This document shows positions 6,628 through 11,805 of a DNA stretch of 11,805 nucleotides, piece by piece. The stretch is from Acidobacteriota bacterium (lineage in GTDB: Bacteria > Acidobacteriota > Terriglobia > Terriglobales > Acidobacteriaceae), in assembly GCA_021781255.1 (NCBI GenBank), contig JAJXXG010000264.1:1-11805 (forward strand), written 5' to 3'. The notes under the pieces are model-generated. The model was not told the DNA's origin. It searched no databases and was given only the letters and a program-made list of their open reading frames with translations. The stretch's first letter is position 1. Each line of letters opens with the position of its first letter. The position numbers and the translations under genes are program-made.

Positions 6628-6676
6628 TCTGTTTGCTTCCAGTTCCTGGCTGCCAGCTTTGGTTGTGGTGCGTGGT

Positions 6677-6703
6677 TTGACATGCTTCAAGGTTAGCGAA
6701 AAT
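6677..6703 (+). promoter_or_regulatory. Possible sigma70-type promoter upstream of the Cache-repeat gene
   Basis: There is a perfect TTGACA at 6677-6682. The best -10 candidate, GAAAAT at 6698-6703, matches four of six positions but sits at a short 15-base spacing. If used, it would give a leader of about 220 bases containing the two alternative stem-loops at 6835-6862. Confidence 0.28.
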
Positions 6704-6834
6704 GCGGAAAATTCTTCGCAAATGTAAGTAATTGAAAATAAATGGCTTCGAAGAATGACCTCTTGCGCCCTGGATTGTGGGCTGCGAAGCGAGGCGGCAA
6801 AGCGGGATGAAAGGGACCGGCGCGTGGGATTGAA

Positions 6835-6862
6835 TCACCGGAAGCGGTGACGATGGTCACCG
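6835..6862 (+). promoter_or_regulatory. Two mutually exclusive stem-loops in the leader of the Cache-repeat gene
   Basis: Three complementary segments stand in a row: TCACCG (6835-6840), CGGTGA (6845-6850) and TCACCG (6857-6862). The middle one can pair left (6-base stem, GAAG loop) or right (7-base stem CGGTGAC/GTCACCG, GATG loop) but not both. The right arm continues into the palindrome CACCGGTG (6858-6865). This could be an RNA switch in the leader or a DNA operator with repeated half-sites, about 65 bases before the start codon. Confidence 0.4.
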
Positions 6863-6917
6863 GTGTATTGCAAGGATGAACAAAGAATGGTGGGCTGTTC
6901 GTGAATACCCAACGTGT

Positions 6918-6924
6918 AAGGGGG
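6918..6924 (+). promoter_or_regulatory. Ribosome binding site that decides the Cache-repeat start
   Basis: AAGGGGG ends 5 bases before the ATG at 6930. The upstream in-frame ATG at 6876 has only AAGG directly touching it, and starting there would put a poorly hydrophobic 18-residue stretch ahead of the signal peptide. Confidence 0.6.
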
Positions 6925-6929
6925 TGTGT

Positions 6930-8669
6930 ATGCCTACGCTACGAACAGCCCGCGTATTGTGGCTGGCGCCTTTGGCGGCGGTGCTGATGGGGGTATCGAT
7001 TGCCGGCCGTGCGGCGACGACTCCTGCCGATCTGGCTCAAGCTTATGAACACCAGGAGACGCGCGACCTGGTGGTGCTGGTGAACGATGCAAGTGACCTG
7101 CTGCGCACGAAAGGGACGGCCGCCTTCAGCGATCTGCGCGGGGCCGATACCCGCTGGCGGCAGGGCGAGATGTACATCTTTGTGCTGGATCCGCAGGGCA
7201 ACATGCTGGTGCATCCGGATCCGGAGCTGGAAGGGAAGAATGTTCTGGGATTGCAGGACGTGAATGGGAAGCCGATTATCCAGGGACTGATTGGGGTGGC
7301 GACGTCGCTGCCGAGCAAGCAGGATGGCTGGTACCACTATGAGTGGCCGGTGCCGGGCGGGATGCTGCCGCGATGGAAGAGCACCTATGTGCGACTGGTT
7401 ACGGACCCCGCGGGGGAGAAGTACATTGTGGGCGCGGGCATGTACAACGACCGGATGGAGCGGGCGTTTGTGGTGGATGCCGTAAAGGACGCCGTGGGGC
7501 AGATTGAGGCGAACGGGCAGGCTGCGTTTGCGCGGTTCCACGATCCGACAGGGCCGTTTATTGCAAAGGATGCGTATATCTTCGTCTTTGATCCAGCGGG
7601 CGTGGATCTTGTGAATCCGGGATTTCCGAACCTGGAGGGTCGCAACCTGATGGACCTGAAGGACGCGCAGGGAAAGCCGCTGATTCGCGAGATGATGACG
7701 GTGGTGCAGACGAAGGGCTCGGGCTGGGTGGACTATATGTGGCCGAAGCCGGGCGAGAGTGTCTCCACGCAGAAGAGCGCCTATGTGAGCAAGGCGAAGA
7801 TGGGCGACAAGTGGGTGCTGGTGGGATGCGGCGTGTACCTGGCGGATGCTCCGCAGGCGGTGGAGATGGGCGCAAGCATGACCGCGCCGCAACTGATGAC
7901 GCTGGTACGCGACGGCGCAACGCTGCTGGAGCAGAAGGGGGAGTTGGCGTATCCCGAGATGCGCGAGAAGGGATCGAAGTGGTATCGGGATGACACGTAC
8001 TTCTTTATCTGGACCATGGATGGCGCGAGAGAATTTCATGCGACGGACAAGTCGATAGAAGGCCAACATGCAGCGGATGCGAAGGACGTGATCGGCAGGC
8101 CGTACGGAAGGATGTTTCTGGATGCGGCAAACAGTACGGACGGCGAGGGCTGGATCCACTACATGTATCCAGAGCCGGGAAATCTCTTTCCGATCTGGAA
8201 GTCCGCGTTTGTGAAGCGGGTGACGTATCCCTCGGGCAAGCAGTACATGGTGGGCAGCGGCATCTACCGGATGCAGATGGACAAGGCGTTTATTGAGGAC
8301 ATGGTCAATCACGCATCCGCGGTGATTGCGGCAGAGGGCAAGGACGGATTTGCGAAGCTGCGCGACAAGACCGGGCCGTTCGTCTTTATGGACACCTATG
8401 TGTTTGTGGACAGCCTGGACGGAATGGAACTGGTGAATGGTGGGCAGCCAAGCCTGGAAGGCAAGAACCTGATGGACGTGCGCGATGTGAAAGGCAAGGC
8501 CGTGGTGCAGGAGTGCATTGCCGCTGCCACGAAGGATGGCAACGCGTGGGTGGACTACTACTGGTACAAGCCGGGACAGAATGCGCCGGCACGCAAACTG
8601 ACCTATGTGAAGAAGGTTGTGCACGGACCGGACACGTACATCGTGGGTTCGGGTTACTACACGGAGTAG
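6930..8669 (+). CDS. Secreted protein of four tandem Cache-like sensor domains
   Basis: A 579-residue protein with a signal peptide (basic PTLRTAR, then hydrophobic to about residue 25, cleavage near GRA-A at 27-28). It then contains four repeats of a Cache-type small-molecule-binding fold, each about 130 residues: roughly 46-175, 180-305, 320-446 and 454-577. Each repeat has Y-x-F-V-x-D-x-x-G at its start, a LEGKN/LMDxxDxxGKP block, an aromatic W-x-Y-x-W/Y-P-x-P-G block and a V-G-x-G-x-Y end. The LEG(K/R)N motif recurs every 133-141 residues. There is no later transmembrane helix and no kinase, methyl-accepting or cyclase output domain, so it should be a free periplasmic or exported protein. 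Cache_2 domains usually bind small carboxylates outside receptors; here the protein may be a binding or buffering protein, or the partner of a separate receptor. The ligand is unknown. It is a single-gene unit, convergent with the FkbM gene. Confidence 0.82.
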   Translation: MPTLRTARVLWLAPLAAVLMGVSIAGRAATTPADLAQAYEHQETRDLVVLVNDASDLLRTKGTAAFSDLRGADTRWRQGEMYIFVLDPQGNMLVHPDPELEGKNVLGLQDVNGKPIIQGLIGVATSLPSKQDGWYHYEWPVPGGMLPRWKSTYVRLVTDPAGEKYIVGAGMYNDRMERAFVVDAVKDAVGQIEANGQAAFARFHDPTGPFIAKDAYIFVFDPAGVDLVNPGFPNLEGRNLMDLKDAQGKPLIREMMTVVQTKGSGWVDYMWPKPGESVSTQKSAYVSKAKMGDKWVLVGCGVYLADAPQAVEMGASMTAPQLMTLVRDGATLLEQKGELAYPEMREKGSKWYRDDTYFFIWTMDGAREFHATDKSIEGQHAADAKDVIGRPYGRMFLDAANSTDGEGWIHYMYPEPGNLFPIWKSAFVKRVTYPSGKQYMVGSGIYRMQMDKAFIEDMVNHASAVIAAEGKDGFAKLRDKTGPFVFMDTYVFVDSLDGMELVNGGQPSLEGKNLMDVRDVKGKAVVQECIAAATKDGNAWVDYYWYKPGQNAPARKLTYVKKVVHGPDTYIVGSGYYTE

Positions 8670-8702
8670 CTGCGAGCAATTGCAGGCGGATGGGCGGACG
8701 GT

Positions 8703-9452
8703 TCAGGAAGGAACGGCAAGCGTGTTGTAGGCTGGCGCGCTGAGCTGCTGGCGGCGTGTGGCTGGAAGATCGCTATCGTACAGCGTATAGCCGAGCCTCA
8801 ATAACAGCGACGAGACCTCATCGCGATCCTGCGGATGCGATTCGAAGAGGATGACGGGGTGATGGGTTTCCAGCAGGCGGACAGCGCCGCGGAAGACACC
8901 CAGTTCCGCGCCTTCGACATCGATTTTGAGGACGTCGGGGGCAGGTATGCGCTCCGCCATCCAGTCGAGAGAGACGGTGAGGACGGCTTGGGTTTCGCGA
9001 ACTCCGCCTGCCTGGCTTGCGCCGAAGCCAGCAAGATAATTGGAAGCGCGGCTGCGCACAGCGATGTTGAAGCGGGCCAAGGAAACGGAGTCTGACACAG
9101 CACAGGGGATTACCTCTACCGGTGCAGCCTTGGGATTCAAGCGCGCGGAGCGGCGCAGAAGGTGGACGAGCGTTGTATCCGGCTCAAACGAGTAGACGCG
9201 GCCGCCTGGGCCAGCCAATCCTGCAGCGGCAAAGGAAAACAGGCCCATGTTCGCGCCTACATCCCAGACGATATTGCCGGGCCGAATGGTCTCGGCTGCA
9301 TTGTCGAGCAGTTTTGCGGACGGCTGTAATCCGAACCAGTAGCTCAGGCCGCACTCAGGGCTGATGTGCATGCGACAACCGCCGTAAGCCGACGGCAGGC
9401 GGCGGCGAAACGAGCGGCCCCTGCTTAACCGCTCTGCGACAGTCTTCAACAT
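8703..9452 (-). CDS. FkbM-family SAM-dependent methyltransferase
   Basis: A 249-residue class I methyltransferase of the FkbM type, which usually O-methylates sugars of polysaccharides, glycolipids or natural products. SAM motif I is IVWDVGANMGLFSF (61-74), the acidic residue at the end of the second strand is Glu90 in YSFEPD, and the FkbM signature LKIDVEGAELGVFRGA lies at 175-190. It is followed by VILFESHP (200-207), and the C-terminus ends in the typical YNTLAVP. The length is normal. No signal peptide or membrane helix is seen, so the enzyme is cytoplasmic. ATG 9452 has GAGGT about 10 bases upstream. It converges with the Cache-repeat gene (33 bases between stop codons) and is 134 bases downstream of punA on the same strand. 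No glycosyltransferase or polyketide gene is nearby, so the substrate cannot be inferred. Confidence 0.87.
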   Translation of the reverse strand: MLKTVAERLSRGRSFRRRLPSAYGGCRMHISPECGLSYWFGLQPSAKLLDNAAETIRPGNIVWDVGANMGLFSFAAAGLAGPGGRVYSFEPDTTLVHLLRRSARLNPKAAPVEVIPCAVSDSVSLARFNIAVRSRASNYLAGFGASQAGGVRETQAVLTVSLDWMAERIPAPDVLKIDVEGAELGVFRGAVRLLETHHPVILFESHPQDRDEVSSLLLRLGYTLYDSDLPATRRQQLSAPAYNTLAVPS

Positions 9453-9586
9453 CTCTCGATTACCTCGCCAGTCAGAGTCGAATGGTGCTGCGACCTATGC
9501 TGAACGCGCCCCTAGGATAGCAGCCAGAAGAAGCCGGGGTCATTGTCGGCGAGTGCTTGAATTGCTTCTCGGCGCGGGGAGTTTCG
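9453..9586. other. Gap between punA and the FkbM gene
   Basis: I see no convincing terminator with a T-run and no small gene here. On the minus strand TATCCT (about 9515-9520) could be a -10 box for the FkbM gene, but no matching -35 is evident. Confidence 0.3.
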
Positions 9587-10450
9587 TTACAGCTCGGCTT
9601 CCACCATGGTGGCGATCCACAGGGTGAGCCGCTCGAGCAGTCGCGCGAGTTTGCGCTCCACCTGACGGCCCGCTTCGAAGACCTCTTCGTGGCTGAGGCG
9701 TGCTTCGCCCAGGCCGGCCGCCAGGTTGGTGACGCAGGAGATGCCGAGCACTTCGATGCCCATGTGACGTGCCACGATGGTCTCAGGCACGGTGGACATG
9801 CCGACGAGCGTGGCCCCGAGCGCGCGGAAGGCGCGAATCTCAGCGGGGGTCTCAAAGCTGGGCCCGCTGACGGCAAGGTACACGCCCTCGTCCATGGTGA
9901 AGCCCTCGTCCTGTGCTGCTCGCTGCGCCATCTCGCGCAGCCGCTTGCTGTAGGCCTCGGTCATGTCGGTAAAACGCAGGCCGGTTCCCGGGCGGGTGGC
10001 AAAACGCGGCTCGTTTGGCCCGGCCAGCGGGTTCCACCCCATGTGATTGATGTGATCGGCGATGACTACGAGCTGACCGACGCGGTAGCCCTCCTGAATG
10101 CCGCCCGCGGCGTTGGTCAGGATGACGGCGCGGACGCCCAGCACTCCCAGCACGCGCATGGGGAAGGTGACTTCAGACGGGTAGTAGCCCTCATAGAAAT
10201 GCACGCGGCCCTGCAGCAGAATGACCGGGGCGCTGCCCAGGCGCCCAATCACCATCCGGCCGGAGTGCCCCTCGACCGTGGATTGCGGAAAATGGGGAAT
10301 CTCGCTGTAGGGAATTTCGATTGCCTCGGTCACCGCGCGGGCGACTGCTCCGAGTCCAGACCCCAGCACGATGCCTACGTGCGGCTTGAATGCGCCCATG
10401 CGGCTGCGCAAAAACGCGGCTGCCTCTGCTACCTGATCCCAGTAACTCAT
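9587..10450 (-). CDS. punA: Purine nucleoside phosphorylase, trimeric (PNP/MTAP) type
   Basis: A 287-residue enzyme that splits purine nucleosides with phosphate into free base and ribose-1-phosphate in cytoplasmic purine salvage. Visible family features: phosphate loop LGSGLG with Ser31, EGHSG with His62, GRVHFYEGY with Arg82 and His84, LTNAAGG (111-117), the purine-site SGPSFETPAEIR with Glu199, GMSTVPE with Met217 and Ser218, and SCVTNLAAG with Asn242. Glu199 and Asn242 correspond to the residues that select 6-oxopurines (inosine, guanosine) in human PNP, so adenosine is unlikely to be a good substrate. This is not a 5'-methylthioadenosine phosphorylase by those residues. The start at 10450 gives the usual N-terminus; the Shine-Dalgarno site is weak (GGAGAGG about 18 bases away). 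It is divergent from the PQ-loop gene and may be co-transcribed with the downstream FkbM gene, though the gap makes that uncertain. Confidence 0.92.
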   Translation of the reverse strand: MSYWDQVAEAAAFLRSRMGAFKPHVGIVLGSGLGAVARAVTEAIEIPYSEIPHFPQSTVEGHSGRMVIGRLGSAPVILLQGRVHFYEGYYPSEVTFPMRVLGVLGVRAVILTNAAGGIQEGYRVGQLVVIADHINHMGWNPLAGPNEPRFATRPGTGLRFTDMTEAYSKRLREMAQRAAQDEGFTMDEGVYLAVSGPSFETPAEIRAFRALGATLVGMSTVPETIVARHMGIEVLGISCVTNLAAGLGEARLSHEEVFEAGRQVERKLARLLERLTLWIATMVEAEL

Positions 10451-10571
10451 AGCTTCGCGTGTCCCAATCCTCTCCGAATTTTACAGGTCCCCGATGCGCG
10501 GGACATGCGCGACTGGCTCAGAATGAGACGATGGAGTTACCCCTTATGTACGCTCTGCGGAGGTTGAACGC
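10451..10571. promoter_or_regulatory. Divergent promoter region between punA and the PQ-loop gene
   Basis: A short gap that must hold both promoters. It contains a 5-base inverted repeat (GTCCC at 10487-10491, GGGAC at 10500-10504) and a weak -10-like TATGTA near 10545. No reliable promoter pair was identified. Confidence 0.35.
10559..10563 (+). promoter_or_regulatory. Strong ribosome binding site of the PQ-loop gene
   Basis: GGAGG lies 8 bases before the ATG at 10572. It is the clearest Shine-Dalgarno site in the window and supports this small gene being real. Confidence 0.7.
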
Positions 10572-10865
10572 ATGAAGCAAATCATTGCCATCATCTTTGG
10601 CGTGGGCCTGCTTGGCAACGCGCTGCTGTTTGTTCCGCAGGCGCTCGCGGTGTGGCGCAAGAAGAGCGACGAGGGCATCTCGCTGATTACGTTTGGCGGA
10701 TTCAACATTCTTCAGGCGTTGGGCATCGTGCACGGCTACTACCAGCAGGACCTTTCGCTGGTGATCGGCATGGCTGCCAGCCTGCTTACCTGTGGCACGG
10801 TCACGGCGCTTACGGTTCTGTTCCGCCTGCGCCGCCGTCGCGCCGTTGCGCAGTCTGGTAACTGA
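10572..10865 (+). CDS. Small PQ-loop (SemiSWEET-like) membrane protein
   Basis: A 97-residue protein with three predicted transmembrane helices (about 3-22, 37-56 and 62-84) and the PQ-loop motif FVPQALAVWRKKSDEGISL (20-38). This matches the half-size SemiSWEET/MtN3-like transporters, which pair up to form a sugar or small-solute facilitator. The basic tail FRLRRRR after the last helix should face the cytoplasm. Length and topology fit the family. It has a strong ribosome binding site and is divergent from punA (121 bases between starts), where its promoter must lie. Its last 56 bases overlap the end of the MFS gene on the opposite strand. The substrate cannot be told from the sequence; sugar transport is a family inference, and other PQ-loop proteins carry amino acids or have unknown roles. 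Confidence 0.82.
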   Translation: MKQIIAIIFGVGLLGNALLFVPQALAVWRKKSDEGISLITFGGFNILQALGIVHGYYQQDLSLVIGMAASLLTCGTVTALTVLFRLRRRRAVAQSGN

Positions 10866-11805
10866 GCGCGAGCATCATGGCGGCGGATAACCCCAGCAGT
10901 CCGCCGACGGCAAACAGGCCGCCCGCATAGCTGCCCGACTTCTGCTTGAGCCAGCCGATCAGGAACGGCCCGATAAATCCGCCGAGGTTGCCGATGGAGT
11001 TGATGAGCGCGATGCCGGCTGCTGCGCTGGCGCCGGAGAGAAACGCGCTGGGCACGGCCCATAGCGGAGCCTTTGCGGCGCTGATGCCCACGTTCACAAT
11101 CACCAAGGCCAGCACTACGGCGAGCGCGGTTTGCGCAACGCCTGCCCACGCAAGGCCCGCCCAGGCCAGCAGGCAGGGGATGACCACGTGCCAGGTTCGC
11201 TCCAGGGTGCGGTCAGAGTGTTGCGCCCACGCAATCATGGCCACAATCGCCACCAGGCTTGGCACGGCGTTCACCAGCCCGGTCTGCAGCGGAGTGAATC
11301 CGAATTGCCGCAGGATCAGCGGCGCCCACAGCCCCAGCGTGTACAGCCCCGCCGAAGTGCCCAGATAGATGAGCGAGAGCGCCAGCACGCGTGGATTGCC
11401 CAGCGCCGCCCAAGCTCCGCTGACGTGTCCCGCGTCGGCAGCCCTGGTTGAGCGCTCCCGCTCCAACTCGGCTACCAGCCAGTCGCGTTCGTCGGTTTGC
11501 AGCCACGTTGCCTGCTCCGGCTTGTCTGTGAGGACGCGCAGCACCAGCAGGCCGAGCACAATGGCCGGGAGCGCCTCCAGAATGTAGAGCCACTGCCAGT
11601 TGCTCAGCCCGGCTAGCGGCGGCATCTCCATGATGGCCCCGGAGATGGGCGAGCCGATTGCGGTGGAGAGCGGCGCTGCGGCCATGAACGCAGCCGCCGC
11701 AACGGCTCTGTGGCGTGCAGGGAACCAGAGGCTCAGATAGAGGATGATGCCGGGGAAGAAGCCTGCCTCTGCCGCGCCGAGCAGAAAGCGCAAGGCATAA
11801 AAGAT
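10810..11805 (-). CDS. MFS transporter of the anion:cation symporter (ACS) type, N-terminus cut by window edge
   Basis: The 331 C-terminal residues of a major facilitator permease. The frame stays open to the window edge, where IFYALRFLLGAAEAGFFPG begins; this motif normally lies about 100 residues into ACS-family proteins, so the TTG at 11793 is not the real start and roughly the first three helices are missing. Further ACS-like features are the cytoplasmic loop with TDKPEQATWLQTDERDWL, the SDRTLERTWHVVIPCLLAW segment and the late GGFIGPFLIGWLKQKSGSY block. Hydrophobic segments fit the remaining helices of a 12-helix protein. ACS members import organic anions such as tartrate, glucarate, galactonate or phthalate with protons; the substrate here cannot be fixed. 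The gene ends inside the convergent PQ-loop gene, and the soluble tail QRRDGGAGGTEP lies in the overlap. Confidence 0.87.
   Translation of the reverse strand: MFYALRFLLGAAEAGFFPGIILYLSLWFPARHRAVAAAAFMAAAPLSTAIGSPISGAIMEMPPLAGLSNWQWLYILEALPAIVLGLLVLRVLTDKPEQATWLQTDERDWLVAELERERSTRAADAGHVSGAWAALGNPRVLALSLIYLGTSAGLYTLGLWAPLILRQFGFTPLQTGLVNAVPSLVAIVAMIAWAQHSDRTLERTWHVVIPCLLAWAGLAWAGVAQTALAVVLALVIVNVGISAAKAPLWAVPSAFLSGASAAAGIALINSIGNLGGFIGPFLIGWLKQKSGSYAGGLFAVGGLLGLSAAMMLALSYQTAQRRDGGAGGTEP

Larger units (their letters stand above)
6415..6929. other. Long structured intergenic region between udk and the Cache-repeat gene
   Basis: These 515 bases hold no convincing gene. From left to right: a direct repeat GATCTCCG (6431-6438 and 6448-6455) close to the udk start, a two-hairpin element (6481-6544), an A/T-richer stretch with a single DnaA-box-like TGTGGAAAA (6586-6594), a G-rich tract (6604-6627), a candidate promoter (6677-6703) and two overlapping stem-loops (6835-6862). 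Promoters for both flanking genes are expected here. Confidence 0.6.

Noticed and set aside
6440..6838. Minus-strand open frame of 132 codons in the udk/Cache intergenic gap
   Set aside because: It crosses the two-hairpin element and the G-rich tract, giving a run of prolines, and has no ribosome binding site. Segments such as GAPGLAVETWD look like translated intergenic repeat rather than a real protein.
6939..8624. Long minus-strand open frame of 561 codons opposite the Cache-repeat gene
   Set aside because: Its composition is His/Arg/Leu-rich and repetitive, mirroring the four tandem repeats on the other strand. No family is recognised, while the plus strand has a signal peptide, a ribosome binding site and conserved repeats.
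8670..8702. Possible bidirectional terminator between the Cache-repeat and FkbM genes
   Set aside because: Only a 4-base CTGC/GCAG pairing was found, with no T-run on either strand.
9557..10567. Plus-strand open frame of 336 codons over punA
   Set aside because: It is antisense to an unambiguous purine nucleoside phosphorylase and shows no domain.

Overview
The window is GC-rich, densely coded bacterial chromosome with ten protein genes on both strands, two of them cut by the window edges. The mix of genes (a secreted S1/P1-type nuclease, a multi-PAS hybrid kinase with a single-domain response regulator, a Cache-repeat protein, ACS-type MFS, FkbM methyltransferase) and an intergenic hairpin containing GAGACCTGGGGCACCC suggest an acidobacterium of the Terriglobia/Acidobacteriaceae type. 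That assignment rests on family recognition and recollection of similar hairpins, not on a marker gene. There is no rRNA, tRNA, CRISPR array, transposase, integrase or phage gene.

Layout. On the minus strand, 3779 down to the left edge is a two-gene signalling unit: a 1146-residue membrane hybrid histidine kinase followed 72 bases later by a CheY-like response regulator that runs off the window. Divergent from it, across a 295-base gap, is a secreted zinc nuclease (4075-5040, plus), closed by a rho-independent terminator. Convergent with the nuclease are a DUF2062 membrane protein (5118-5600, minus) and, further upstream on the same strand, uridine kinase (5806-6414, minus).

A 515-base divergent gap (6415-6929) is the most structured non-coding stretch. 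It holds a two-hairpin element, a G8-T-G5 tract, a possible sigma70-type promoter, and a pair of mutually exclusive stem-loops just ahead of a secreted protein made of four tandem Cache-like domains (6930-8669, plus). Then come an FkbM-family methyltransferase (8703-9452, minus) and a trimeric-type purine nucleoside phosphorylase (9587-10450, minus). A small PQ-loop/SemiSWEET membrane protein (10572-10865, plus) follows; its 3' end overlaps by 56 bases the end of an ACS-family MFS transporter that enters from the right edge on the minus strand.

How the genes fit together. Only the kinase and regulator are clearly one functional unit. Uridine kinase, purine nucleoside phosphorylase and the extracellular nuclease all touch nucleic-acid salvage, but they lie in separate transcription units, so a joint nucleotide-scavenging role is only a suggestion. 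I see no defence system or biosynthetic cluster. The most unusual items are the kinase's two C-terminal receiver domains, both of which have lost residues needed for normal phosphorylation (one has Glu in place of the phospho-accepting Asp), the free-standing four-Cache protein, and the hairpin structures in front of it.
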